Source: Erinaceus europaeus
Lineage: Eukaryota > Chordata > Mammalia > Eulipotyphla > Erinaceidae
Assembly: GCF_950295315.1 (NCBI RefSeq)
Contig: NC_080171.1
Span: 98,433,445 to 98,497,444, forward strand
DNA: 64,000 bases
Direction: 5' to 3'
Numbering within the stretch: position 1 is the first letter of the stretch; every line of letters starts with the position of its first letter. The translations under genes were made by a program, and so were the position numbers. Shown here piece after piece: positions 43,450 to 56,044 of the stretch. Under the pieces are notes generated by a model. It had not been told where the DNA came from. It saw nothing but the letters and a program-made list of their open reading frames with translations, and did no database searches.

Positions 43450-44500
43450 TTTAACCCAATCTCTAATGATGGACATTTAGGAAGAGAAATACTATCTGTG
43501 ACTTAGGGAAGGTAAGTTCTTTCCCTTAACATGAGGTCTTCAAAAGGAACTTTTAAAAGGCTGCACTGAATAATTCCTGAAGTCCCTAGCAGTTTCCATT
43601 ATTCCCCAAGGCTATCACCCCCACATTTGTAATTCTATTACATAGCTAGACATAACCCACCACCACCTCATAAAGATAGGCACAGCTCTGGCCCATGGTT
43701 CCCCCAAATCACAGTGGAAACAAATCCTTACCACCGAACGCCAACTCCCTTGCTCTCAGCTGGCTAGATTTGTCAGCCAGGGAATGAGACATTTCCCAGT
43801 GATCGATACAAACAGAATAGAAATCTATCCCAGGCAACAGCAGTAAGACTTGGTTTTTTAATAAGGGGACCTCCAGAGGATATTGCATTCCTATGATAAC
43901 GATTGACAGACCTTGATCTTTAGTGTCAGAACCTGTTTAATGCAAAGTCCTGCTGCTAGGGCCTGGCCAAGAGCTGCCAGGTGGGTGTCTTAGGCAGGAA
44001 CCAGATTAGTTCTTAAAAGCTACAACTAGAACAAGTCTGACACCCCTGTTGCCTTGCTTGACCTCAGCACCTACATCGACAGACACACAGCTAAGTCTTA
44101 GGGGAGCCAGAATAGCTGGCCAGTCAGTGGAGATGTCCTGTAGCCCTGGGCCTGGTCATTTCCAGCTTCCCTGTGGTCCCTGAGAACCAGGATATCTCTG
44201 GGTGACACAGTTCACCTCAAACAGGACCAAATCCCCAGGCAGAGGAGGCAGTGACTTTGAGCAGCCTGCCATCAAGTCTCTTTCCTTGTTATAAATTAAT
44301 TCAGGAAACAGAGACTCAAGGAGACACCCTATGTTGGTGACTGAGAAGATTTGAGAAGCCCAGCTCTGAACCGTTCAGGACAAAGTAGGATGTTCTGGAA
44401 ACACAGTTCTATCTAAACCAGGGAGCTGCCTCTACATTCCATCTCTTAATTTTTATGCCTCTTTTAAAATCATCTGCTGATACAGATCAGGGGAAGATGG
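43450..44500. other. Intergenic, unique
   Basis: Nothing recognised. No recent repeats. Confidence 0.4.
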
Positions 44501-44509
44501 GAGAAACAG

Positions 44510-45420
44510 GAAAACAGCTGGCATGTAAGGGAGATGGGTTCGGCAGTGATTTATTTGTGAGGATTTGATATTTTAAGTGATTGTTGTGTGGATGCAATAA
44601 ATCACATTTTAAAGTATCTGTTAATAGAATGTTTCATTCTTTATTTTTTTAATCTCTTTCAAGTGGGTGGGTTATTTCTTGACTCTGAATCCTTGAGTCT
44701 CATTAAGAGATGTGACAATAACTAAGAAGGTGTCAATATGTTTTTTCATCTGGGAAATTCTGTCACCTGATCTTATCACCCCAGAAAAGGTTTTATCCTT
44801 AAAAAAATAATAATGATAAATTAGAAGAAGAAAGGGAGCCTTCAAGAGTATTGCTTAAAATACTGTTTGAATATATGTAAATGGATTGATTATCCCTTTG
44901 GCTTTTTATCCACTAAACTCACATGTAGGAATTTTAAATACCATGATGAGCTCACTCTCCATGTGGCAAAAGGCGACTTCTCCAAATTACATCTATGGAA
45001 GCCCTGAAAATCTATGCGTCCAGAAGCCCCTCAAGGAAGGTCTTAGGGAATGATTACAACATTCCTTTGTGCAGCTCAGTAACACCCCGCTCGTGGGCAC
45101 TCTCAGACCCTCTGTTGAAAGTAACTGACTGGGTTGCGGCTTAAAACTAATCTTGTCCGTGGCTCCCTGGCAAGAGGTCAGGAGGCGAGTCTTTCAGAGT
45201 AAGATCTCCAGTGAGATCTGAAGGCTCCGAGAATATAACAAGTTGTAAAAGGGCAGGGGGATAGAGAGAGATAGAGAAAAGAAAGAAAGAAGAAAAGCGA
45301 AATTAAATTTTCACAATTAAGTATATCCTTTTTTTCTCATTTAGTTAATTTCCAGCCGCTCACATTTATTGCACATTAATTATGCATACAGCTTTTGTAC
45401 AACTTAAAAAGTGAAGAATG
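44510..45420. promoter_or_regulatory. Candidate conserved enhancer block, LMX1B domain
   Basis: Two AT-rich sub-blocks: 44530-44660 (CAGTGATTTATTTGTGAGG ... GATGCAATAAATCACATTTTAAAG) and 45310-45410 (TTAGTTAATTTCCAGCCGC and CACATTAATTATGCATACAGC, with TAATTA at 45377-45382 next to an ATGCAT POU-like site). The sequence between is unique. It appears conserved by look only. Confidence 0.48.
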
Positions 45421-45602
45421 TGATTCTTATCCTTGTGTGGAGGATTTGGCTGCCAGGCTGTGAGCCTTGCTGGTGGCTAGAGAAGTTTCCGAAAGAGCTG
45501 TCCCTCCTCCTCCTCCTCCCCACCAGTCAGCAGATGCAGCCAGGACCCTTAATTTGTTCCCCAATAAGTGTTCTGGGGTTCTCTTACCTTGGACTTTTTC
45601 TA

Positions 45603-45745
45603 AGATTTATTTCACTTACTACATAGGAGAGAGAGAATTTCACATGAGGTAGAGAGGAAAGAGAGAAGTCAGAGCACCACTCCAGTGTTTGAACTTCAGG
45701 CATGAAAGTCCTATGCACTGCCAGGTGAGCTATTTTCCCAGCTTG
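45603..45745 (-). mobile_element. ERI-2-type SINE, the only one in an 18-kb stretch
   Basis: GAGGTAGAGAGGAAAGAGAGAAGTCAGAGCACCACTCCAGTGTTTGAACTTCAGGCATGAAAGTCC in reverse orientation, diverged and shortened. Confidence 0.6.
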
Positions 45746-46249
45746 GCCACCTTGACTTCCTTAAGTATTTCCTACTGCAGGGGTAGCAGTGATGTGTTTC
45801 TGGGCCAAGTCTAGAGAAAGGACCCCACAGTAGCCTCTGACTGAATGCACCCCACTCACCCATACCTGAGCTTGTCCTGACCAGTATCTGTGTTCAAAGG
45901 CACTGGCCCAGGCCTGAGGGTGTAAGCAGAATGTGACTAGCAATGTCTTGGTGACTGACTTGGGAAAACATTTGCCCCTTCAAGCCCCATCCCAAGGTGA
46001 GAGACCCAACCTCCCCCATTCAATGCAACTGAACCCCAGACTCAAGTCATCCCACCAACGACCTCAGGAAAAGCAAGGCAGGTGACCATCTGCTGGCTTG
46101 CTGTGTGACACCAGCCTAAGGCCTCCTTTTCTCTGTGCCCTCCTCTTGGACCTTCGTGGGAACATCTCAAAGAAGATCCTGACCCTCTCCTTCTTTCGCC
46201 CTCTCTGGGCTCTCAACTGATCCTGACCCTTTCCTTCTGTAACCCCAGC

Positions 46250-46450
46250 TCTGCCCTCCCCATCCACCACCAGCTTTCAAATAAAATCGTCATCATAAAG
46301 AAATCAGCCGGGCGTAAGAACAAACAGCATGTTTAACATTTATGACCCTGTGTTCCAGCGAACTAAAATGTGCAAACATGCCAAAATTCAGGTTTCATAA
46401 AACCATTTTTCATCAGGTTTTTTTTTTCCCCCTTTGACAAAATGCCTCTG
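46250..46450. promoter_or_regulatory. Candidate conserved element
   Basis: AAATAAAATCGTCATCATAAAGAAATCAG ... CATGTTTAACATTTATGACCC ... GGTTTCATAAAACC: repeat-free AT-rich sequence between GC-rich flanks. Confidence 0.35.
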
Positions 46451-46654
46451 TGTTGTTACTAGCTGGCAAGATTTTCTCTGAGTGCATAGCATTTTTTAGA
46501 AATGGACTGATTCTCCCAAGTGTCTTTGAATCCCTTGGACCTGCTCCCACTGAAGCTATCCTGGCTTCCGTAGCAAGTACGGGTGAGTGGTCATAATCGC
46601 ACGGGGGCACTATTGTGCTGAGACTGAACCCAACAGTGCAGCCATGACAGGCAA

Positions 46655-47045
46655 CAACATTCCACTTTTTTGTGTGGTAAGGCACACATAGCACAAACCT
46701 CCCTGCCTTCTCCATTTTCAAATGTGCAGCTCATCAGGGCTAAGTACATGTGTGTTACTGTGCAAATATCCAGCCTCAGAGCTCTTTTCATTTTGCAAAA
46801 CATGAAAAACTCTGTCCCTAGTAAGTCAGACTCCCCACCCCCTGCAGCCCCAGCCCCCTGGCATCCATTCTGCTTTTTATCTCTCTGAATTTGACTACTC
46901 TAGGGACCTCGCAAAAATGGCATTGTAGACTTTCTGCGTGGTTGGTTCATTTCATTTAGTATAATGTCTCTCAGGTTCATCTATGATGCAGTAGGAGTCA
47001 GAATTATCTGCCTTTTATGGCTGAATAATATTCCCTTGGAACAAA
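46655..47045 (-). mobile_element. Old L1 3' UTR fragment, antisense
   Basis: GTCTCTCAGGTTCATCTATGATGCAGTAGGAGTCAG and TATGGCTGAATAATATTCC are textbook antisense L1 3' UTR lines, preceded by CTCTGAATTTGACTACTCTAGG. Highly diverged, an old mammalian subfamily. Confidence 0.8.
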
Positions 47046-47049
47046 AATC

Positions 47050-49395
47050 TCTCCATTTGACATCACATGGGGCACAAACCCACTTTCTTAAATGGGACCA
47101 TGCCCAGACCTCCATCCTAAGACATTCAGGCATGTGATCTTATTGAGGAGCACATCAATGCACCCTCTTACCAGAAGGAGAAGGTGTTTGGTGCCTGGGT
47201 AGCCCCATCCATGCTCAGTTTCATGATGGGGGTCTTGGAGGGAAATCAACCCAGGTCTCAGAGATTTTACTGCCAAGCCCCTACTCTTCCCACTTTTCTC
47301 TCCTTGACTGAAGGAGGGTGGGGTGGCTCATTCCATGAACAACACCTTCTGAGAACCCACTAAATATTGTATTCAGCTCTCATGCCTGCCCACTGTAGCC
47401 AGTATAATACAAGCCTCCTGCCGCTGCTGCTGTGCCTTCTGGTTTCCTAGCTGAAGATCTAAGATTTGGTCTTGATCAATTATCAAAATAGTCTCTTGCG
47501 TCACTATTTTTTTATCCACATGAAAATGGTGGTAATGGGCACAGAGGATAAAAATCCTCATTCTTAGACACTGCACCCTGAAGGATGGAGGGATGGCATC
47601 TGGACATTACTTACAGTACAAATTAAAAACCAGGATCTAGGGGTACACATACATGTGCACAGCAGAAATAGGCAGGCAGCAAGCTCACACGCTGAACCTG
47701 GGAGGCTAGTGTGAGGCATTCCTCAAATGTTCCGGTGGTTTTCTATGTTTCAATATTTTTTCAATAAAAAGCCTGGGATGTGAATAATTCCTGCTTTTCA
47801 TGCCCTTCCCTATATTCCATTTTATTTTGGACTCTGTAATTGAGAATGTGATCAAGTTCCTGGAGGCCCTGTCGGTGATGGGAACTGGGGAAGCAGGTTC
47901 CACCAGGCATACACAGCTTTCCATCCTCTGGGGAGGCAGCAGGAGTCTGTTCACATGGGCTGCCAGAGGAGTGGGCTCAAAGCTGCCCCCACAGGGAGGA
48001 CTTGCCTCCCCCAGGAGACTGTCCTTAGTTCTCCCCAGTCTCCTCCTGGATCAGCCATACACTACAGTGTCTCAACCAGCCGTGAAGCATGTGGCACAGA
48101 ATCCACTGCTTGTGGGAAACAGAAACCCCTCTGCGTGTGCAGGACTCACACCCAGCTGCCTCCCAGGCACCAGGCCAGGGCCTGGTACATGATGGCCACT
48201 CGGTGGAATGAACTAAAGCCAAGAAGTTATGATAAAGAGAAGGCTTTCCCCTCAGCCCAACTGGCTGCAAGACAGGGGTGAAGCCAGAGCTTCTAGGAGG
48301 GGACCATGCACACCTGACCCTTGTCCTCCGGGGGAGCTGTGGCAGCTGAGGGTGAGTAGGGCTGATTTAGCATTAGAGAAAGGCAATTGGGGGTGATGGG
48401 CATGAAGCAGATGGGGAGGGGGGTGAAGAAGATGGGGTGGGCAGCAGGCCTTTAGCTTAGGACACACCACTGGTACCAGGTGTGCCTCCCAGAGCTGCCT
48501 TCAAAACCCTGAAGTCTAGCCCCATGTGTGGATCCTAAGATGGCACAGTCATGGGGCATCTAAGAGGGTGCTTTGCTTTAATCTTCTAAAGTCAATTACA
48601 GGCTCCTCTGGCTGAGGGTGCTCCTATGGTCTCAGGAAAACAACAGGTATCCCAGGAGGGCTTCATTCCGGCCTCAGAGATCCTGAGGCTCAAGACCATT
48701 GCCTCCTAGAACTTCTGCCCTGGGCCACTAGGGCTAAGGGAAGCCTCTAAGCCCTACCTTCAAGGGGCTGGGATTGAACAGCTTCACGGGCTTAAAGAGT
48801 CCAGTAGTGAGTAAGAAGAAACAAGGAAGGATCTTGCAGCCAGAAAAATGTGTCCTCAGTGGCTTGAGGGCCAGCTGAAGATCCTGCTGCTTCAAAGGCC
48901 AGTTCAGAGTTGGGTGTGGGATGATAGATCTGGCTCCATCCTGCCTTTTTCCACAGGCAACTCACTCCCCCAAGCCTCCCTTCACACCTCTATCTAAAGG
49001 GCACAATGGTGCTATGGCATAAATTGTTCTCATCAGATATCTGGCCTGGTGCCTGGTGGAGTGAGCACCCGTCATCGTCATCACCACCACAGTGACTGTG
49101 GTCCTGTGTGTGCTCACAATATGCCAATGACCTGGACTCACTGTCATTTACTGAGATGCCTATTAGGCTTATTCCAGGGCTAGAGCAGGTCCAGGTCACA
49201 GTCTGAAATACTGAGCCCAGTCAAGCCTGGCTCCATCCCCATGTCCCCATCTGAGGGACGCCATCTCCCTGCCCCCACTTCCCACCCCTCGGAGATGGGA
49301 TGGCCTGTGCCCCTGGGGACAGAGGCCAGAGACCCTGGCCCTGATCTGCTTGCCATGAAAGAGCAAAACCACCGCAGGGTTCAAAAGAAAAAGAG
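47050..49395. other. Intergenic, unique with a weak MIR patch
   Basis: A reverse MIR-like patch may lie at 48920-49060 (GGCAACTCACTCCCCCAAGCC...). About 47440-47560 (GATCTAAGATTTGGTCTTGATCAATTATC) and 47740-47860 (CTTTTCATGCCCTTCCCTATATTCC) are AT-rich and could be conserved. No gene. Confidence 0.35.
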
Positions 49396-49610
49396 AAAAA
49401 CGTGGTAACTCGTCCCAGACGCTCTGCCCGATTTATCAAAGCTGATTTCTGGGAGCAGCGTTCTTACCAGGAGAGGCCACAGCCTCATTAGGGAGTTTGG
49501 GGGTGGGGGGAATGAAAAAGGCTAGCCGCCACGCACATCCCTGGGACAATTAGGCCTTGTCTCTGTGCCTTCAAAGGCCATCTCGCTGTGCGTGCTGGAT
49601 GGAGTATGCT
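49396..49610. promoter_or_regulatory. Candidate conserved element
   Basis: GATTTATCAAAGCTGATTTCTGGGAGC, CTCATTAGGGAGTTTGG and GGGACAATTAGGCCTTGTCTCTG: repeat-free, with an OTX/PITX-like GGATTA-type neighbourhood absent but several ATTA cores. Impression only. Confidence 0.38.
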
Positions 49611-50344
49611 GAGGTATGTGTGTCTGTGTGTAAGACTCTATGGCTCTCTTCTATTGTTTTGTCTTTCACTTTGTTCTGTTTTACCATTCTCTCTTCCTCC
49701 TTCTAGCCCTCTCAGTGTCCCTCCCCCCACCCCCGTGACTGATCTCCTGCCCACAGTTATCCCAGACCAGACAAAACCTCCCCCTGGAAACCCTGTCCTC
49801 ATGTCCTAGGAAAAAGTCCAGGAAGCTGCCCCCCAGACACCTAGCTAAGCCCAAAGATGGCAATGGTATAATCACTTGGGCCGATGCCTTCTCCTGAACT
49901 CCAGTTCTCCCACCATGAGTACAGAATGCAAACTATTCCCCCCAGAGCAAACTCCCAGCTCCAGTTTCCGGATGCCTCCTTCGGATGCGGCAAAGTCTAA
50001 GCCGAAATGATTCTCCAAATCCCCCCCAGCGCCTCCCCCTTTCCTATGGAATGTCTCTTACCCACAGAAGGAGTCATAGGCTGGGGCAGTAGTGCATTCC
50101 TCTGCACCCCTGGAAGCTGCTGGGGCTTTCGTTTGAGAGGCATCCTGCTGTCCAAAGACACAGACTGGATTCAGGAATAGGTCTCGAAATGGAGTCAGGC
50201 CCCATGCACAATACAGGCCTGCCCAGTCATGCCAGCACCAACACACACTACCCAGGCCCCTGGCACCACGCAAGTTTCTTGTACCGACAACACCGCTTGT
50301 GAGATACAGATTCTTGCACCAGGCAATTATTTGAGGGGACCAGC

Positions 50345-51010
50345 ATGTTGCTTAAAATGAAAAAGGCCAATTAAAAAAAAAAACCAGCACACACACACAC
50401 ACACACATACAAACCTTGTTTTTGTCATAACACCAGAGGAAGCAAGCGCAATATTTGCAAAATTAGAAACAGCCTGGGCCCCCAGCCCCTGGCTGATAGC
50501 ACTCAGGTATTAATCCATTAAGGCAATCAAAGGCGCTTAAATAAAAGCCCAAAGCCTGCAACATACATGGTCATGAACAAACGGTAAAACTTCCTGAAAA
50601 GGTGATTTCAAAGCCATACTGCCCACGCTTGGCAAATTGCATATTTAATTATTTTGTCAGTCCTTCTTTCTCCTCTAATCTTTGGGGAAAATACCTTTGG
50701 ACATACGAAACCAGTTAAGATAATTAAGGTATGATGGAATTAGGTGTCGGCTGATTTCTCAGAAAGATGCCATCCTCTAACCCGCCCTGAGATGTGTGCA
50801 GACCCCAGAAGGCGGTCGTATCTATAATGTCTGCGTTTCGATAGAAAGATCAAAGGTCTTTTGTCCCTTTCAAGATGTTTGTAGAATTTGTTTCCCAATT
50901 ATCCCACATTTGCGCACTGGGACATCCTAGTTAACTCTTTGATGGCACCTCTGGAATTGGACCGTAATTGACATTGAGCCGCACCTCCCTACTCCAGGCA
51001 CTGGGCCAAG
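50345..51010. promoter_or_regulatory. Candidate conserved enhancer block, LMX1B domain
   Basis: It includes GGCAATCAAAGGCGCTTAAATAAAAGCC (TCF/LEF-like ATCAAAG), TTGCATATTTAATTATTTTGTCAG (octamer-like plus TAATTA), GATAGAAAGATCAAAGGTCTTTTGTCCC (nuclear-receptor/TCF-like and SOX-like) and GGACCGTAATTGACATTG. Apart from an (AC)n at 50388-50408 it is repeat-free. Confidence 0.5.
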
Positions 51011-51394
51011 ATTCCAACCTGGGGTCTCAGGGTGGATGAGAGATGGAAAGGGGGTATAGGCTGGGGTTAGGGTTCATTGAGTCTCAGTCAGGCTCTTTGC
51101 TTCTCATTGTCTGACTTGGATGAGAGTTGGTAACTCCCCAACACTATTCTCCTACTGGCATGATTTATGAACTAGGGCTAGGATTCTAGCTCTACAAAAT
51201 CTTGCCATTGTAATAATAGAGCCCGCAACTTTTGAATCCTATTCTAGAGAAGAGATATACCAAATAGATATATTTGTACACAAGATATACAGATATATAC
51301 ATGTCTATATATACATAGGTAAGAGATACAATAAACATAGATATTTTCCCTACATTGGATTCCTTCACCTGGTCCAGTAAGGTGGAAAGGGAGA

Positions 51395-51500
51395 AAGAAA
51401 GGAAGGAAGATAGAAAGAAAGAAAGGAAGGAAGAAAGAGAGAAAAAAGAAAAGAAAGAACAAGGAAGAAAGAGAAAGAGAGCTAAAGAAAAAGAACCATC
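51395..51500 (+). repeat. (GAAA/GGAA)n polypurine tract, short
   Basis: About 100 bases of purine-only repeats. The charged frame across it is compositional. Confidence 0.9.
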
Positions 51501-52375
51501 AGAAAATTGGGGAAAAGTGAAAAAAATGCAGTCAAAATTTGAAGGTTTTGTTATGGCATATCGACACTAAGTGGCATCAGAATAGCATGCCCCCCGAAAA
51601 AAGTCAAATGTTAAAAAAAGAAAGAAATATAAATATTTCTTTTCTAGTATGGTCTTATTTACTTTTCATCTGTTTCCTTTTTTTCATATTCTGTTGATAT
51701 TTTTCCACCCTGGAAATGTTGTGGTTTTTTTTTCCTGATTGCTTTAGTTCAAATAATGTCTTTGACCTATATTCTTTAGCTTCAGTGAAAGGGGAAGAGA
51801 AAAAAGAGAAACAAAAAAATTGAATGGTTTAAGTTGCTTTATATGCAAATATAATGAACCTTTTAGAAATGATCTTTTTGAAAGAGTCCTCAACAGCTTG
51901 AAAATGAAATGCCATTGATCACAGGAATCATATTCCAAGAACCATCCAAGAGCTTTTTCTAGCACTTTGCCTTCGTCTTTACTTCCATTTTAAACCTGAA
52001 AAATTCACCTGTGTCCTAGAAAGTTTTAAATTGAGGAGATGAGCTCCTGTTGTCAGAGGGAAAAGGCTGTCACACAATGTCAACTATTTTCAATAGGCTT
52101 CCTAAGAAACCAGGACTCAGAGAGGCAGCTTACGGGTACCCCTGGGTACCTCTGTATTCTCTATAGCCAGCTCAAAAACGCCTCTGACAAATAATACCCA
52201 GTGTGAGTGATCCCCCAAGACTCCCCCCCCAAAAAAAAAGAGAAAGAAAAATTCAAAAGGAACTAGATTTTCTGCCTCTGCAGTAGTAAACAACTTCATC
52301 TAGATTCTGGCTAAGAGCAAGTGCCTCCAAGCCGGGTTCCTGCTACCAAAGAAGGATCTTCAATGATTCGCTGAC
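51501..52375. other. Intergenic, AT-rich unique
   Basis: No repeat is evident. 51840-52020 is even-composition AT-rich sequence that could be conserved. Confidence 0.35.
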
Positions 52376-52610
52376 AGGGTCCTTGGTTGTTTTGCCAGAT
52401 TTAACAAATATAAATAGACATTCCAGTTTATTTGAATTTCAGGAAAAAAATAAGTAGTCATTCCTTAGGCATTGCATAGCATGTGCATTGAATATTGCAC
52501 AGGATATACTTGTAGTACTAAAAAATTAAATCCTTGTTTATCTGAAATTCCAATTGAGTGAAGTACCCTGTATTTTATCCAACCTTAGTCTTGAGTTCCA
52601 ACTGGGGTTG
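52376..52610. mobile_element. Palindromic non-autonomous DNA element relic
   Basis: The left half TTGCCAGATTTAACAAATATAAATAGACATTCC...GAATTTCAGG is the approximate reverse complement of the right half CTTGTTTATCTGAAATTCCAATTG...CTGTATTTTATCC. This foldback form is that of an old MER-type MITE (a family beginning like CCAGATTCAGCAAATACAAATACAGGA). The exact family name is not certain. Confidence 0.6.
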
Positions 52611-54840
52611 AGGAGACCAAGCAAGGACATCCTATAGTTTGTTCCATCCAGAAGCAGAATTGAGTACTGCAAGAAAAGTGTTTTGGGTTGGGCTGGGAGC
52701 AATACCTGGCCAGCCATGGACTTTCTTGTGTGACCCCCACAGGCCTGTCCTTTTTCTCTCTGCTTCCTGGTGTGGGGAGATATAGCTTGCATCCCCCCAG
52801 ATCAGCAACCCTGTCCCTGAGGCTGAGGGAGAAAGCATAAGGCTGAGTCTCCCAACAGCAGCCAGGACCTGCATTTTGAGCATCAACTGAACAAGACACC
52901 GAGAAAAATCTAGACGTCTCAGACTAAAGCACCAACATGGACATGTTCACTGTGGAGGAAGCTGGACTCTGGGGACCATCCTAGCACATCCATTACAGTT
53001 TGGTACCATTTCTTTCACAGGCAAGCTGTGAGTGTTGGGGCATCCTGACTTTTTAGGGGACATTGGCAAGTAAAGTTGTTGATTTTTGGATCTGTTGGGC
53101 ATCCAGGTTTCTAAGACTTGGGGGTCTCCTAGATCCCTTCCAGCTGCATCCTGCTGCCACCCTCCCACTGCTTGGGAACTTGGGGATATGACCTCAGAGC
53201 TCTGCTGGGATGCTGCGGCCCCTGCTCTGGGAGGCAGTGTTGGATGGGTGTAGGGATCAAGTGATGCTCTGAGATCATGTCTATAGAAAAGGGGAGTCCA
53301 ATTCTTCAAGGTTAGTGCTCCAGTCCACCACCACCACCACCACCAGTCCTGTCTCCCTGACCCCCTAGGTTTCTGTTAGGAGCTGCTATCCTGTTTCTTA
53401 GGCTCCTGATAAGTAGGATGGCTCCCCCATTCTTTCAGTCCCAACCATCCCCTTAGCCAGTCCCTTCTCTTATCCCCCCTAACTCCCACTTGCTGTAGGA
53501 GAAGCCCTTTAGGTCCCACTGGGCCTCCAGGGAGACAGAAAACAGCTGGTCGGCATCTGGTGCTCTCCATTAGCCAGGGCCCCTGCCCCCTGGGCCTTCC
53601 GCTCCCTGGGGCAGAATAATCCTGCTTCCTCTAACCTTTTGGCTGGAGCCCGAGCTCCAGGCTTTCATCATGGACATTGTGGCCTCTGAAGCCGCCCAGG
53701 CTATCTGAACCTCCTGTGGCTTCTACTGAGCCTGGCCAGGCTGACCATATGGGGGCAGGGGGTGAGTGACCCCTCTGCACCAAGCCCAGAAAAGTGGGGG
53801 TGAAGACAGCCATACTGAAGGAAGGGAGGCAGGCAAGTTATCAGGGTCATGCCAGGCACCCCTACCTCCAGCTGAGCCTCAGTGTGCCACCTAGAATCTA
53901 GGGGCCCAGTGCCCACTTTGGAAGGTTTGGTGGGAAAATGTTAGCAGGTGACAATGACAGAGCTTTTTGTTTCTGGCCCAGGCCATCCCAAACTCCTCTT
54001 CCCCAGTGGGTGGACCTTGGATGAGTGACCACACCTCTTAAATCTGAGCTTCCTCACTTGAAAGGGTCATTAGGAAGATTCTAGAGATATGGCCACTGAT
54101 GTGCTTGGCTCTGGCCCACAGGAAGAGTTTGGGAGTGTCAGGACAGTTCTTTTGGGTGTTGTGCACAATGGCCATGGGGTTATCTGTATCCAGAGTCACT
54201 GCTGCCCAGATTCTGCTCTGCCTCCCCTGAGTTCTGGGCCTGTAGTATTCAGCTGCAACCCTCCGACTGAGAAGGAGGCAGCCTGCAAATACAGCCAACT
54301 TTTCCTCTTCAGTGCTTCTAGAAAGACTGAGGTGGCTCTCTTTCTAGAAAAGGCGACAATCCTAGTGTGATATCTCTGCAGACCACAGGCTCATAGGAGG
54401 TCCTCTTCTTCCTTCTCTCCTCAGCCCGAGGGGAGGTGCACCCCAGTCCAGCATGGGTGTCAAGCAGAAAAGGTTGTAGCAGCTGATCTCCAACCTTCTC
54501 AGCATTTACAGGTTCAGCTCAACACTCAAGTTCACAGAAGCTTCTAGCCATGTACATTCCATGAATCATGTACAAAGACTCATATCCATGAAACTGTAGC
54601 AGAAATACCCATTGTTTAGAAGCAGAAGCACTGTCTTTGATTTCAAAATGCCCACACCAGCCCCACCTCTGGTCCCCAAAGGCAACTCATCCTGGAAGGA
54701 GTCACAGAACTATGTCAGTTCCCTCCTACCCCTGGGCATCTGACAGCACCCGAAGACCCCCCGCCCCCAGCTCACATCCCCACATCTGAAGCCGGATGCT
54801 CAGCAAACACCTTACAATTCATTTGGTGATAAAAACTTGT
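52611..54840. other. Intergenic, unique
   Basis: A (CAC)n run at 53327-53345 is the only simple repeat. No gene or recent mobile element was recognised. Confidence 0.4.
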
Positions 54841-54849
54841 AAAAGAAAA

Positions 54850-55250
54850 AAAAAATCCCAAAGACCACAGAGATACTTATTAAATGCAAACTTCTAATTA
54901 CTTCACAGAATGCCAATGAAAACAGCTCCTTAAGTAATCTGTTTTCTAGTGGCTAGGCTACACCATATTTTTCTAGCAATTATTTTTAACATCCTGAAAA
55001 CTGCCCTGAAGATATGCAAAACATGTTTCACAGAAATTACACTTGAGAGCGGCAAACTCTTTTCTCTCCTCTCAGTTATTAAGAAAACGGGAAGGCAGAT
55101 ATGCCGAGAACCACATTTCCATAGCGGATCCTGACGGATGGAGATGGGGAGGAGCCCCCATACCTCCAAAGACAACCAGGAAAAAAAAGTCAAGCAATGA
55201 GCCAGAAAAATGTCTTCAGCCTTTTTTTGCGATGACCTTTCTTCTCAAGG
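54850..55250. promoter_or_regulatory. Candidate conserved element
   Basis: AGATACTTATTAAATGCAAACTTCTAATTACTTCACAG (octamer-like ATGCAAA plus TAATTA), then GGCAGATATGCCGAGAACCACATTTCC. Repeat-free. Confidence 0.42.
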
Positions 55251-55469
55251 TGTGTCCATCTCAGGGTGGATATTCTGCATCATCACATTTAACATCGCCC
55301 ACACTCCATCTGTCAGTGCATTGGAGTCTAGGACTTACCTGCAGGCGTCCCGAGGGGCAAGTCTGTCTCTGCTGGTGCTGGCAGAGCTGGGCCAGAGCAT
55401 GGAAGGTGGAGGTGTAATGCGCAGAGGCTCTTGGGAGACAGGTGCATGGCCCATCTCTCGCCACGGTGC

Positions 55470-55800
55470 TACCTGCGGTTTAGTGGACGTTTATTAGAAG
55501 CCCACCAATATCATGAAGCACCTGCAGGCAATAAAAACCCTTACATGTGTGAGGCCTTGAGGAAATTAACGGCTCCTCCCTGGGGATGCATATTTTGTGA
55601 AGATGTTTATTACAGATGAAGTGCTCCCGGGGTGGAACATTAACAAGTTGTAGAGTGATAAAAGGGTTTTTATCCTTTCTCAGTGACAGAAGTAGGAAGA
55701 AGGCTTTAAGGAAATCTATAAAAGACCCGCTTCCTAATGAATTTTCTTAACTCTTTATTAATAGGCTTCGCGGAGTAGAGTCCAGGTCCTTTGGATGAGG
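55470..55800. promoter_or_regulatory. Candidate conserved enhancer block
   Basis: GGACGTTTATTAGAAGCCCACC, GGCAATAAAAACCC, GAAATTAACGGCTCC, TGATAAAAGGGTTTTTATCC (a near-perfect palindrome with Hox-like TTTTAT) and CTTTATTAATAGGC. Dense AT-core sites, no repeats. Confidence 0.48.
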
Positions 55801-56044
55801 AGGGATGGATGTTAGGCAGAGGACATAGGAGAAGGGTCTGGGTTCGAGTTCCAGGGCCTGAAGGCCATCGCGCCCTAGGTGGATGACATGATGGAAGCAG
55901 TCCGCCCTCTGAAATTCATCTGGAGGTGCCTCCAGGTGATGGGGTGAGTCAGGCCACTAGGCAGGTCCCCAGTCCCTCCCTTTAACCCCCTGCTCCCCAC
56001 TTGAGCCTGCAGGCCATTACCAAGATGAAAGCTCCAAGAATGCC

